Assembly: GCA_022652735.1 (NCBI GenBank)
Contig: JALCRP010000010.1
Span: forward strand, 1-64,000
Source: Faecalibacterium sp.
GTDB taxonomy: Bacteria > Bacillota > Clostridia > Oscillospirales > Ruminococcaceae
Reading direction: 5' to 3'
DNA: 64,000 bases
Of the stretch, positions 8,807 to 17,450 are shown one piece after another (the stretch's first letter is position 1; the number at the start of each line of letters is the position of its first letter). The position numbers and the translations under genes were made by a program. The notes beneath the pieces are model-generated. The model was not told the DNA's origin, did no database searches, and was given only the letters and a program-made list of their open reading frames with translations.

Positions 8807-9541
8807 TCATTTTGCCTTTTTGATAAGCCACTGAAAGAAGGCGAAAGCCTCGGGCCGCGCCGCGGCGAGATTTTCCGGGTGCCACTGGATGCCCAGCAAA
8901 TGCCGCTTGGGGCACTCGATGGCCTCGATCACGCCGTCGGGCGCTACTGCGCTGACGATAAAGCCCGGCGCAGGCTGGGCCACGGCCTGATGGTGGTAAG
9001 TATTTACCCAAATTTCGCCCCCGCCGGGAATGCCCAAAATGCGCGCGGTTCGCGAGCCGGGCTTTACTTCGGCCGAGTGTGTTACTTCTGCCCGGTGCCC
9101 GGCGGGCTGTTCGTGTGCCAGTGCCTTGGGCACCTCGGTGGGGATGTCCTGTACCAGCGTCCCGCCGAAAGCCACGTTCAGCGCCTGTGCCCCAAGGCAG
9201 ATGCCCAAGATGGGCAGGCCCTTGTTTGCGGCCAGCAGCGTAAATTCCAGCTCGATCTTTTGCCAGCGATGCGCCGCATCGGTGCACGGCGCCATGCCAG
9301 CCAGCAGCGGCCGGCCGTAAAACGCAGGGTCGAGATCGCCGCCGCCCGGCAGCAGTACGCCGTCGCACAAAGCCACCCAGCGGTGCAGCTGTGCCTTTCC
9401 CGTTTCCGGGGTGATCGGCAGCATCAGCGGGATGCCGCCGGCGCGCTCGATCTGCTCAATATAATCCGCCGTCACGGAATACCGCGCCAAAATTTCCCCC
9501 TCGGCGCGCGGGGAAGGGATGCCGATCACAGGTTTGCTCAT
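8807..9541 (-). CDS. Class I glutamine amidotransferase-like hydrolase
   Basis: A 244-residue protein of the peptidase C26 / PuuD group. The nucleophile elbow is GICLGAQ with Cys115. NTYHHQAV and LLGIQWHPE carry the catalytic His and Glu, and LLPGGGDLDP is the oxyanion region. Known relatives hydrolyse gamma-glutamyl compounds such as gamma-glutamyl-GABA. With no synthetase or polyamine gene nearby the substrate is open. AAGGAGG stands 9 nt before the ATG. Confidence 0.85.
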   Translation of the reverse strand: MSKPVIGIPSPRAEGEILARYSVTADYIEQIERAGGIPLMLPITPETGKAQLHRWVALCDGVLLPGGGDLDPAFYGRPLLAGMAPCTDAAHRWQKIELEFTLLAANKGLPILGICLGAQALNVAFGGTLVQDIPTEVPKALAHEQPAGHRAEVTHSAEVKPGSRTARILGIPGGGEIWVNTYHHQAVAQPAPGFIVSAVAPDGVIEAIECPKRHLLGIQWHPENLAAARPEAFAFFQWLIKKAK

Positions 9542-9848
9542 AAAGGCCCCTCCTTAAAAAGATACAGATACCATAGCACTTTCCGAGAAAAGGTGCAATG
9601 CCGCTTTTTTGCGCGCGCTTTTCGGCGTGGGGCTGCCTTTTTCTGCCCGATTTCCCCATTCTTTTTTCTTCGTGCTATAATAGTGGCAGGCCGCCTTTTT
9701 GCCCGGATGAAAGGCCGCCGGGGCGCCGCTTTGTGTTTTGCGGCGCAATCTTTCTAATAGTCAAATGCTTTTGATCGTATATATAGTAATGTAAAAACAA
9801 AAAGCCCCGCCGCAGCAAGGCCCGCGGCCGGGGCGCATGGAGGCAAAA
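9542..9848. other. Intergenic region with candidate plus-strand promoter
   Basis: No gene seen. TATAAT at 9676-9681 could be a plus-strand -10 box for the amidase gene, but its -35 box is poor. GCCCCG and CGGGGC around 9813-9834 can pair just before the amidase ribosome binding site (GGAGG, 9839-9843). Confidence 0.35.
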
Positions 9849-12083
9849 ATGACACAAACCGAAGCAACCCCGCAGGCTCCCAGAAAACAAAAAAAGCGCT
9901 CGCGTGTGCTGCCCGTGCTGTTGATTTTGGCGGCGCTGGCGATTTTCGGCGCGTTCGGCCTATTTTTGCGGGCCGTCCTTTCCGGGGAATGGCCCGAGGC
10001 CAAAACCACGGCCGTCGCCGCCCCGGAGGTTGTTTTGCTGGATGATACATGGTCTGCACAGGCCGCGGCCTGCGCCTCCCGGAAAGAGCTGGAAGCCAAG
10101 CTCGATCAGACGCTTGCAGATGTAAAAGCCCTTGGGGCCAACGCCGTCGCGCTGACGGGCTGCACCGGCGGCGGCTCGGCGCTTTTTCAGGACACCACCA
10201 AAACCCTTTCGCCCGCGGCCAGCCTTGAAGCGGCCAAGGCGTTTGCGCTGCCGTTTGATGCGGTACAGTATTTGGTGCGCGCGGCAGCGGGGCAGGGCAT
10301 ACAGGTTTATCTGCTGGCCTCCGACGGGCGCAGTGCGCTTGGCGCAGATGCGCTTGCCTCGCTGCCCGAATGGGAAACAAGGCTTGCTGAAAAGCACGGC
10401 CTGACAATCCTTGCGCCGCAGGATACCGGCAGCGCGCTGGTTTCCGTTTATGTGCCACAGGATGCGGGTGCCGCCTTTCTGCGGGCCGACGGCAACCCCG
10501 CGCTGCTGGCCAGCGCGCTGCAAAATGCCGCCGATGGGGCCGCCGCGGGCGTGATCCTCGGCAGCTACTCTACCCTGAAAACGGACATTTCCGCCGTAAC
10601 GCTTTATCACGCCTATGTTTCGGGCGGCGCGCTGCCAAGCCTCGCCTCGTACCAAAACGGTAAGACGATTGCGCAGACGCTGGCCGTTACTTACCCGACG
10701 CCCGATAACGACGAGGTACATACAGCCGCGCTGTTTTTGATGGGCACAAGCGACCCTGCCCAGCCTTTAACGCTGAACGGCAGCGACATCACCCGCTACG
10801 GCACCGGGGGCGTGTGGGGCATTTTGCTTTCGCTGAACAGCGGCGCAAACGCCTTTGATCTCGCAAACGGCTCGGCCACGCTGCATTATACCGTCAACTA
10901 CACCGCAGCGGCCGGCGGCACGGTTTCGCCGGCAGCCGACGGCACGGCCGGCGAAGAAGCCATCGGCAAGAAAATCCAGATCACGGACGCCATCGCTTCC
11001 GCTTTGCAGGATGCGGCCAACTCCTCCACGATCGGCGAAACGCTGTACTGCGGGGCCACCGCCACCATTACAGGTGTGCGCACGTATACCAGCGGCGCAA
11101 AGATCACCCACGCCTATCAGCTGACAACGGGCGAGTACGTGCGCGCCGCCTCGTGCCAGATCGTCGATGTGCCGGATGCGGCGGTTTCTTCGCTGGATTA
11201 TCTGAACGATGCGGGCGCAAACTGCGCCACGATCACGCTGCCCGGCGGCACCCCTGCCGTCTACCATAACTGGGAGGATAACACCCTCACGCTGACGTTC
11301 CTTTCCGCCCAATGTGCGGCCGGCACAGACGCCATCACAAACGGCGGCTGGCTGACAGGGGCCACCGTGGAAAACGGCGATGGCCTTTTCAAGCTGACGC
11401 TTACCTTCCCGGAAACCGATCCTCTGTATGGCTGGGCCGTCAACTATGATACCGACGCCAACACCACGACGATCTGGCTTAAGCATACGCCGCACCTTTC
11501 CGATGCGGCAACCGGCCCGCTTACCGGCCTTACCGTCATGCTTGACCCCGGCCACGGCGGCGATGAAAAAGGCGCGATGGGCTCGGCCGGCATGGAGGCG
11601 CCCGTAGAAAAGGAGCTAAACCTTTCGGCCGCGCAAGCCGCCAAATACCGCCTTGAGCAGCTGGGTGCCACCGTCATCCTGACGCGCGGCGACGACACCA
11701 CCGTTACCCTCGGCCAGCGCGTTACCGCCATGAACGAGCAGCACCCTGACCTTTTCGTCAGCGTACACCACAACAGCGTCGAGCTGACCAACGATGTCAA
11801 CCTTTCGACGGGTACGGAGGCCTACTGGTTCTACGATGAGGGCGAAGTGCTTGCCGATAACCTGATTGCCGGCGTGTGCACAGCCACAGGCCGCCAAAAC
11901 CGCGGCAGCGATTACGGATACTATTATGTCACGCGCTCTAACATCTGCCCGGCCACCCTGCTGGAGCTTGGCTTTGTCACAAACCCTGCCGAGTATGAGG
12001 ATTGCGCCAGCACCCGGACGCTTTGGGCCGAGGGCGGCGCTATCGCTGACGGCATCTACCAAACCGTCGCGGCAAACGGGTAA
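9849..12083 (+). CDS. N-acetylmuramoyl-L-alanine amidase with N-terminal anchor
   Basis: 744 residues. A short cytoplasmic Lys/Arg stretch and one membrane anchor (about 15-40) are followed by a long extracellular region (50-550) whose first 200 residues look like a degenerate TIM-barrel of the kind found in sugar-acting enzymes. The C-terminal amidase_3 domain starts near 555: LDPGHGG, VEKELN and FVSVHHNS supply the zinc ligands, and LLELGFVTNPAE is the usual end motif. It cleaves peptide from glycan in peptidoglycan. The ATG at 9849 has GGAGG 5 nt upstream; an ATG four codons earlier overlaps that site and is less likely. Confidence 0.87.
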   Translation: MTQTEATPQAPRKQKKRSRVLPVLLILAALAIFGAFGLFLRAVLSGEWPEAKTTAVAAPEVVLLDDTWSAQAAACASRKELEAKLDQTLADVKALGANAVALTGCTGGGSALFQDTTKTLSPAASLEAAKAFALPFDAVQYLVRAAAGQGIQVYLLASDGRSALGADALASLPEWETRLAEKHGLTILAPQDTGSALVSVYVPQDAGAAFLRADGNPALLASALQNAADGAAAGVILGSYSTLKTDISAVTLYHAYVSGGALPSLASYQNGKTIAQTLAVTYPTPDNDEVHTAALFLMGTSDPAQPLTLNGSDITRYGTGGVWGILLSLNSGANAFDLANGSATLHYTVNYTAAAGGTVSPAADGTAGEEAIGKKIQITDAIASALQDAANSSTIGETLYCGATATITGVRTYTSGAKITHAYQLTTGEYVRAASCQIVDVPDAAVSSLDYLNDAGANCATITLPGGTPAVYHNWEDNTLTLTFLSAQCAAGTDAITNGGWLTGATVENGDGLFKLTLTFPETDPLYGWAVNYDTDANTTTIWLKHTPHLSDAATGPLTGLTVMLDPGHGGDEKGAMGSAGMEAPVEKELNLSAAQAAKYRLEQLGATVILTRGDDTTVTLGQRVTAMNEQHPDLFVSVHHNSVELTNDVNLSTGTEAYWFYDEGEVLADNLIAGVCTATGRQNRGSDYGYYYVTRSNICPATLLELGFVTNPAEYEDCASTRTLWAEGGAIADGIYQTVAANG

Positions 12084-12106
12084 AGGGCCACGCCCTTATA
12101 TCGGTT

Positions 12107-12316
12107 TTACGTCGCGGCAAAGCTTTTTGGCGCAATCATAGAAAAAGCCTCCGCTGTCGCGGAGGCGGAGGCTGCGGCTTCGGAAGAAACCGCCGTGCTT
12201 TCAGAGGACGAAGAAACGTGGAAGTGTGCGGCCATTCCTTTTCCGATCAGCGAGCCGATCAGCACACAAAAGAGAATTGCCGCCGCACAGATACATACCG
12301 TCATGAACTTTTTCAA
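12107..12316 (-). CDS. Small Ser/Ala-rich membrane-anchored protein, TTG start
   Basis: 69 residues: one hydrophobic anchor (about 5-26), then a Ser/Glu/Ala-rich tail. TTG at 12316 is preferred because AAAGGAG lies 8 nt upstream; an ATG sits four codons in. An intrinsic-terminator-like hairpin with five T residues (12142-12166) lies inside the last third of the frame, so many transcripts may end before the stop codon. The gene may therefore be a recent or decaying open frame. No known family. Confidence 0.45.
   Translation of the reverse strand: MKKFMTVCICAAAILFCVLIGSLIGKGMAAHFHVSSSSESTAVSSEAAASASATAEAFSMIAPKSFAAT
12142..12166 (-). terminator. Intrinsic terminator inside a small reading frame
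   Basis: Perfect stem GCCTCCGC (12147-12154) with GCGGAGGC (12159-12166), a 4-nt loop, and five T residues on the minus strand (12142-12146). It works only leftwards and falls within codons 51-58 of the frame 12107-12316. Confidence 0.7.
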
Positions 12317-12415
12317 TGCAAAGGCTCCTTTCCGGCCGGCACGACAAAGCGCCCGGCACGATTCGCTTTTTACAGCCTAGCAGAAAAATGTGTGGAAAAC
12401 AAGAACTTCGTATAC

Positions 12416-12452
12416 AAAAAAGAGACGCTGCTTTTGGCAGCGCCTCTTTTTT
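12416..12452. terminator. Bidirectional terminator downstream of ilvE
   Basis: AAAAAAGAG/CTCTTTTTT outer arms and CGCTGC/GCAGCG inner arms around a 5-nt loop. It ends ilvE transcripts reading leftwards. Confidence 0.85.
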
Positions 12453-12565
12453 ATGCAAAATCAAATGCGGCATGGGCATAAAACGGCCGCATACCAAAAC
12501 GTTGCCCGCCTTAGGCTGCGCCTACGCGGCGCAGCGGCAAAAGGCGCCTTGCCCGCCGGGCCGGC

Positions 12566-13645
12566 TTAGAATTTCTTCTCAACCGGCACGATCCAGCCCT
12601 TGGTATCGGGCAGCTTGCCCCACTGCATGCCCGTCATGGTATCATACAGCTTTTGGGTAACGGGGCCGATCTTGCCATCGCCAATCTTGGCGGTTTCGCC
12701 CTTCCAATCCAGCTCCTTTACGGGGCTGACGACGGCGGCCGTACCGGTGCCGAACACTTCTTCCAGCTTGCCCTCGCGCGCGGCCTTCATGATGTCGGCG
12801 ATGGCGAGCTTGCCCTCGACAACCTCATAGCCCCAATCCTTCAAAAGCTCAATGCAGCTGCGGCGCGTAACGCCCGGCAAAACCGTGCCCGTGCAGGCGG
12901 CGGTATAAACTTTGCCGTCGATCTTGAACATGATGTTCATGCTGCCCACTTCTTCGACGTACTTCTTTTCTACGCCGTCCAGCCACAGCACCTGTGCAAA
13001 GCCCTTTTCCTCGGCCATTTCGCCGGCCTTGATAGAGGCAGCATAGTTGCCGCCGCACTTGGTAAAGCCCGTCAGGCCCGGCGCGGCGCGGATATATTCA
13101 TCCTCGACATAGATCTTTACCGGGTTGATGCCCTCGGCGTAATAGGCGCCGGACGGGCTTGCGATGATGCAGAAGGTATACGTCGGGCTTGCATGGACGC
13201 CGAGGCCCACATCCGTGGCAAACACAAACGGGCGCAGATAAAGCGATGCGCCGTCGGAGTGCGGCACCCAGTCGCGGTCGACATCAACCAGCGCCTTAAC
13301 GGCCTGAATGTAATCCTCAACCGGGATCTGCGGGATGCAAAGGCGATCCGCCGAATCCTGAAAACGCTTGGCGTTGCAATCGGGGCGGAAAAGCTGAATC
13401 TTGTTATCTGCGGTACGGTAGGCCTTCATGCCCTCGAAAATCTCCTGCGCATAATGGAACACGACACAGGCCGGATCCAGGCTGAAATTGCGGTACGGCT
13501 CAACCCGCGGGTCATGCCAGCCTTTGCCCTTGGTGTATTCCATCACAAACATGTGATCGGAGAAGATTTTACCGAAGCCGAGCTTCGTTTCGTCCGTCGG
13601 TTTGGCCTTTGGGGCCGTGGTACGAGTGATTTTGATGTTTAACAT
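12566..13645 (-). CDS. ilvE: Branched-chain amino acid aminotransferase
   Basis: 359-residue fold-type IV PLP aminotransferase, the long (type II) form. Lys196 in GFTKCGGNYAAS is the cofactor lysine. EVGSMNIMF, GTVLPGVTR and GTGTAAVVSPV are typical family blocks. It interconverts leucine, isoleucine and valine with their 2-oxo acids using glutamate. It stands alone with its own promoter and terminator. No T-box or leader peptide is visible in the short 5' region. Confidence 0.95.
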   Translation of the reverse strand: MLNIKITRTTAPKAKPTDETKLGFGKIFSDHMFVMEYTKGKGWHDPRVEPYRNFSLDPACVVFHYAQEIFEGMKAYRTADNKIQLFRPDCNAKRFQDSADRLCIPQIPVEDYIQAVKALVDVDRDWVPHSDGASLYLRPFVFATDVGLGVHASPTYTFCIIASPSGAYYAEGINPVKIYVEDEYIRAAPGLTGFTKCGGNYAASIKAGEMAEEKGFAQVLWLDGVEKKYVEEVGSMNIMFKIDGKVYTAACTGTVLPGVTRRSCIELLKDWGYEVVEGKLAIADIMKAAREGKLEEVFGTGTAAVVSPVKELDWKGETAKIGDGKIGPVTQKLYDTMTGMQWGKLPDTKGWIVPVEKKF

Positions 13646-13715
13646 AATCGTTTACCCTCTTTCCTCTTATTGCCGCGGCGCGCGCACACTGCGCCGTGTT
13701 ATCGGTATGCTTTTT

Positions 13716-13743
13716 ATTATAGTAAAGTGAGCGCATTTTACAA
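13716..13743 (-). promoter_or_regulatory. ilvE promoter
   Basis: Minus-strand TTGTAA (13738-13743) and TATAAT (13716-13721) with a 16-bp spacer, about 70 nt before the ilvE start. Confidence 0.65.
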
Positions 13744-13795
13744 GGGCGTCAGCGCAAAATTGTGCACTTTTTCATGAGAAAATGCGATTTATGCC

Positions 13796-13817
13796 GCCGC
13801 TATGGTATAATAGCGGC
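13796..13817 (+). promoter_or_regulatory. -10 box inside a perfect inverted repeat
   Basis: GCCGCTAT (13796-13803) and ATAGCGGC (13810-13817) pair perfectly around GGTATA. TATAAT (13806-13811) lies within it. It looks like the HAD gene promoter overlapped by an operator; the -35 box is weak. Confidence 0.45.
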
Positions 13818-13852
13818 AAAGCCACATCGCGCAGCGCAGGAGGAAAGCAAAG

Positions 13853-14509
13853 ATGATACAGGGCGTAATTTTTGATATGGACGGGCTGATGTTTGATACC
13901 GAGCGCATCTGGGGCGAATGCTGGGCGCCGGCGCTGGCAAAGTTCGGCCTTACGGAAAAGCCGGGCTTCGCGGCCGATTCCCGCGGGACGACCGGCGACG
14001 CACAGAAAGCCGTCACGCGCCGCTACTATGGCACAGCGGTGGATGCCGACGCGCTTTTAGCAGAGCTGACGCGCCTTGCCTATGCGCGGTTTGCGGCGGG
14101 TGTGCCGAAAAAGCCCGGCCTCGACGGCCTGCTGGCATATTTGCGGGCGCAAAAAATCCCCGCGGCCGTCGCTTCCAGCAGCCCCGAAGAAATGATCCGC
14201 CGCAACCTAAAAAACGCAGGCATCGAAAGCTGCTTTCAGACTGTCGTTTCCGGCGAGCACATTGCGCGCTCCAAGCCTGCGCCGGACATCTTTTTGCATG
14301 CGGCCGCGCTTTTGGAGGTTGCGCCCGCGCATACGCTTGTGCTGGAGGACAGCTTTGCCGGCGTCCGTGCGGGCGCGGCGGGCGGCTTTGTCACCGTGAT
14401 GGTGCCCGATTTGATGCAGCCGGATGCCGAGATTCAAACGCTGTACACGGCCTGCTGCGCCTCGCTTGCCGAGGTACAGCAGCGCCTTTCGGCCGGGGCG
14501 CTCGGGTAA
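13853..14509 (+). CDS. HAD family phosphatase, beta-phosphoglucomutase-like
   Basis: 218-residue HAD subfamily IA hydrolase. Motif I DMDGLMFDTE (about 8-17), motif II in AVASSSPEE, motif III lysine in ARSKPAPDIF and motif IV in LVLEDSFAG are all present, as in beta-phosphoglucomutase and sugar phosphatases. The helical cap lies at about 20-85. Substrate unknown. AGGAGG precedes the ATG. Confidence 0.85.
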   Translation: MIQGVIFDMDGLMFDTERIWGECWAPALAKFGLTEKPGFAADSRGTTGDAQKAVTRRYYGTAVDADALLAELTRLAYARFAAGVPKKPGLDGLLAYLRAQKIPAAVASSSPEEMIRRNLKNAGIESCFQTVVSGEHIARSKPAPDIFLHAAALLEVAPAHTLVLEDSFAGVRAGAAGGFVTVMVPDLMQPDAEIQTLYTACCASLAEVQQRLSAGALG

Positions 14510-14603
14510 CGCAAAGAAAAAGCGGGCGCACGGCGCCGCAAAAGGTTGCCGCAAACGCATCTGTGCCCGCACAAAGCGGGCCACCTTTGGTGCTATCCGC
14601 AGC

Positions 14604-15593
14604 TTAGTTCACTTCGTTTTCGGTGCAGCCGTTTTCCAAAAAATCCACAATGTTGTCGATGCCGCAAAGCGCCATGCTGCGCACGGCCTCGGCCGTATAA
14701 AACGCCATGTGCTGCGTGAGGATCACGTTCGGGAACTGGCGGATGTAGGCCATATTGCGATTGATTAGGATGTCGCTGCGGCGATCCTGATGATAGATGC
14801 CCGCCTCATCCTCGATCACATCGAGGCCCAGCGCGCCGATTTTTTGTGTTTCGATGCCGTGGATCACATCCTCGATGCACATCAGGCTGCCGCGCGCGCA
14901 GTTGATCAGCACGACGCCATCCTTCATTTTAGGCAGCGTCGTGCGGTCGATCATGTGCCAAGTGCCCTCGGCCAGCGGCAGATGCAGCGTGATGACGTCG
15001 CTTTCGGCATACAGCGTTTCCAGCGGGCATACCGTTGCCAGCGCCGCCAGCTTTGGCGGCAGGGCCTGATGCCGGTTGTACGCAAGGATGCGGCAGCCGA
15101 AGCCCGACAAAATCTCGATCACCTTTGCGCCGATGGCGCCCGTGCCCACGACGCCCACCGTCAGGCTGCGCAGCTCGCGCCCGCAAAGCCCTGCCAGCGA
15201 ATAATCGTTTGCATTGGCGCGATAAAGCGCCTGTTTATAGTTGCGCAGCGCCATCAGCATCAGCATCACGGTAAACTCGGCCACGCCATCGGGCGCATAG
15301 CGCGCATGAAACACATGCAGCCCCTCGCCCTTGGCCGCGGCCAGCTCGATATGGTCTGTGCCGACGGTACGCGTTGAAATCACTTTTACCCCTGCCGCGG
15401 CCAGCTTTCGGATCACGCCCGTATCCATACGGCTTTGGCCCAGCATCGTTACGCCGTCGGCGCCTTTTGCCAGGGCGGCGGTGGTATCGTCCAGCGCGGC
15501 CTCGGTCATCGTCAATTCAGCGCCGCGCGCGGCAGCGCGGGCGGCAAGCGTCTGGCGCTCGTCCGCGCGCACTTCGTATGCCATAATTTTCAT
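14604..15593 (-). CDS. D-2-hydroxyacid dehydrogenase (D-lactate dehydrogenase type)
   Basis: 329 residues. Rossmann motif GVVGTGAIGAKV near 145, NAD-binding HLPLAEGTWHMI, catalytic Arg in NCARGSL, Glu in the DVIEDE region and His in LTQHMAFYT. This layout matches fermentative D-lactate dehydrogenases and VanH-like enzymes, which reduce pyruvate or related 2-oxo acids with NADH. Isolated gene with AGAGGGG before its ATG. D-lactate formation is the most likely role but is inferred. Confidence 0.87.
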   Translation of the reverse strand: MKIMAYEVRADERQTLAARAAARGAELTMTEAALDDTTAALAKGADGVTMLGQSRMDTGVIRKLAAAGVKVISTRTVGTDHIELAAAKGEGLHVFHARYAPDGVAEFTVMLMLMALRNYKQALYRANANDYSLAGLCGRELRSLTVGVVGTGAIGAKVIEILSGFGCRILAYNRHQALPPKLAALATVCPLETLYAESDVITLHLPLAEGTWHMIDRTTLPKMKDGVVLINCARGSLMCIEDVIHGIETQKIGALGLDVIEDEAGIYHQDRRSDILINRNMAYIRQFPNVILTQHMAFYTAEAVRSMALCGIDNIVDFLENGCTENEVN

Positions 15594-15702
15594 GCGAAAC
15601 CCCTCTTTTGCCCGTTTTCGCTATTATAATGGGGTTTTGCGCCCGGCGCAATGCCGGGCAGTAAAGCGCGAAAGTGTCCCAAAAGCACGGCCCGCGCTTT
15701 TT

Positions 15703-16596
15703 TTATGTGCGGGCCGAAAAGAAGATGCCGCCAAGGTTTTTGCCCGGCAAAGCAACGGCAAGGCGCGGATACAGCGCATGTGCCCCGGCCTTCAGATAGC
15801 GCCGCTGTGCACCCGAATGCAGCGCGGGGACGCGGCAAAGCTGTGCGGCGGCCGTTTCCAGCGCGTTTAGCGCCGTGCCGCGGGGCAAAACCTCAAATTT
15901 TGCGGCGATCGCCTGCCGCATGGCGGGCGTAACCGCAAGCGCATCCGGCGCCTGCCCGGCCAGCACACGCCCGATTGCCTGCTCTGCCACGGGCTGATAC
16001 AGGCTTAACGGCAGCGTTTTCCAATCGGGCACGGCCACATTTAGCAGCGCCGCAAGCTCGGCGGCCGGGTACAGGTGCAGCAGGCTGCTTTCCAGCGCAA
16101 AGCGCCGCAGCCATTCGTTGATATAGTCGATGCCCTGCAAGGCCTCGTCCACGGGGCAGGCGAGCGGGTAATCAATCAAAACCGGCGTGGCGACGCAGTG
16201 GGCCGCATAACGGATGTCGTACAGGCGAAAAAAATCGCCAATGCCCCGAAGGGAATCGAGCATGGCCTCGCTGGTAACGGGCGGCAGCCGCTGGCACAAA
16301 GTTTGCCAAAGCGCTTTGCCGTAGCGCGTATGCGCGGCCAAGCGCGCGCGGCCTGCATCCAGCGCGGCTTCGAGATCGGGGCAAGCCATCAGGGCGCGGA
16401 TATGCGCCGGCGTATCGGCCCCAAGCGTATAGCATACTGAGGCCAGCAGGCTTTCGGCAGCTTCCTCGGGCAGAGAAGTGCTTTCGCCCATCGTTAAAAG
16501 TGAGGCCTGCCGCGCCAGCAGCGGCCAAAGCTTTGCCTGAAAAGCGGCCTGCTCTGCGGCCGAAAGCGGGGCAAAAATTTCCTCTGGTTCGTTCAT
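15703..16596 (-). CDS. Conserved protein of unknown function, second of coupled pair
   Basis: 297 residues, soluble and mostly helical. The region LLARQASLLTMGESTSLPEEAAESLLASVCYTL near residues 25-60 is its most distinctive part. From memory it belongs to the DUF6179 group, which accompanies DUF6323 proteins in gut Firmicutes; a profile search is needed to confirm. The start at 16596 overlaps the stop of the upstream gene in an ATGA, so translation is coupled. No catalytic motif seen. Confidence 0.65.
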   Translation of the reverse strand: MNEPEEIFAPLSAAEQAAFQAKLWPLLARQASLLTMGESTSLPEEAAESLLASVCYTLGADTPAHIRALMACPDLEAALDAGRARLAAHTRYGKALWQTLCQRLPPVTSEAMLDSLRGIGDFFRLYDIRYAAHCVATPVLIDYPLACPVDEALQGIDYINEWLRRFALESSLLHLYPAAELAALLNVAVPDWKTLPLSLYQPVAEQAIGRVLAGQAPDALAVTPAMRQAIAAKFEVLPRGTALNALETAAAQLCRVPALHSGAQRRYLKAGAHALYPRLAVALPGKNLGGIFFSART

Positions 16597-17177
16597 TCGT
16601 CCTCCTCCGTTTCCCATTCTGGCGCGGCCGGCGCCAAAATGCCCTGCGCCGCATCGGCCAGCTCCTCGGGCGAAACGCCGGCCAGATATTCAAGCGAGCC
16701 CTGTGCGCGTTTATCCCACAACAGGCGCATGGCGGCCAGCAGCTCATCATCCGATAATTGTTCGCGGCATGCGCCTTTGTGCGCATAAAACAAATCCTGC
16801 AAGGCAATCAGCGTCTGCTCGTAATTGTCCGGCGCGAGATAGGGCGAATCGCAAAAGGTGTCAATCAGGGCTTTCAAAATGCCGCCCGAAAACTCGATGC
16901 GCCCGGTGCGCCGCAGCGCGGCAAAGCGCCGCTCGGTCAGCGTCTGCATCTGCTGCGGCGTCAAAACCAACCCGTAGTGCGCAGCGATGCGGTTGCAGGC
17001 CGGCAGCTCACGCGCGGCTGCGGCCAGCTGTGCCGCCTGCCCAAAGGCCGTAAGGGCTTCTTCGGTATCGTTTACCCTATGCTGCGCCTCCGGCGAGAGT
17101 GCGGCTGCGCCTGCAGTGCTTTTCTCCTTGCGCGCCGCCTGCGGCGAAAAGCGCAATTCATCGTCTTTTTGTTTCAT
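16593..17177 (-). CDS. Conserved protein of unknown function, first of coupled pair
   Basis: 194 residues, mainly helical, with a charged N-terminus and an acidic C-terminus. Blocks GRIEFSGGILKALIDTF, SPYLAPDNYEQTL and LSDDELLAAMRLLWD resemble, from memory, the DUF6323 family, of which I am only moderately sure. It precedes the gene at 15703-16596 with a 4-nt overlap, which implies joint function. AAGGGGG lies before the ATG. Confidence 0.65.
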   Translation of the reverse strand: MKQKDDELRFSPQAARKEKSTAGAAALSPEAQHRVNDTEEALTAFGQAAQLAAAARELPACNRIAAHYGLVLTPQQMQTLTERRFAALRRTGRIEFSGGILKALIDTFCDSPYLAPDNYEQTLIALQDLFYAHKGACREQLSDDELLAAMRLLWDKRAQGSLEYLAGVSPEELADAAQGILAPAAPEWETEEDE

Positions 17178-17230
17178 TTGATACGCCCCCTTTCCCTTTT
17201 CTTACACCCGTTTCCCGGGCAGTACAAGCC

Positions 17231-17259
17231 TTGAAATTTTGCGCAGTTTGTGGTATAGT
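17231..17259 (+). promoter_or_regulatory. Plus-strand promoter in front of a hairpin
   Basis: TTGAAA (17231-17236) and TATAGT (17254-17259) are 17 bp apart. Start would be near 17266, and the hairpin/T-run at 17269-17320 would stop transcription after about 55 nt. No plus-strand gene follows. Confidence 0.4.
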
Positions 17260-17268
17260 AGAGGTAGA

Positions 17269-17319
17269 AAAAACGGCCCATGATTTTACGTAGCATCGTG
17301 AAAATCATGGGCCGTTTTT
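17269..17319. terminator. Strong bidirectional terminator downstream of AraC gene
   Basis: 19-bp perfect arms (17269-17287 and 17301-17319) around a 13-nt loop, with T runs on both strands. It ends the AraC-type gene reading leftwards and any plus-strand transcript from 17266. Confidence 0.93.
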
Positions 17320-17450
17320 CTGTATTTCGTTTTTTTGCGAAATTTTGGCAAAAACTTTTTTGCCGCGGTTTTTGCTTATACTTGCTCTGCCGGCTTTTTT
17401 GCGCAAAACGCATGCTTTTTGTCTGGCGCCATTATGTGCTGCGCACCACG

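Noticed and set aside
13646-13715. T-box or leader peptide for ilvE
   Set aside because: The 5' region is too short and has no specifier hairpin or terminator.
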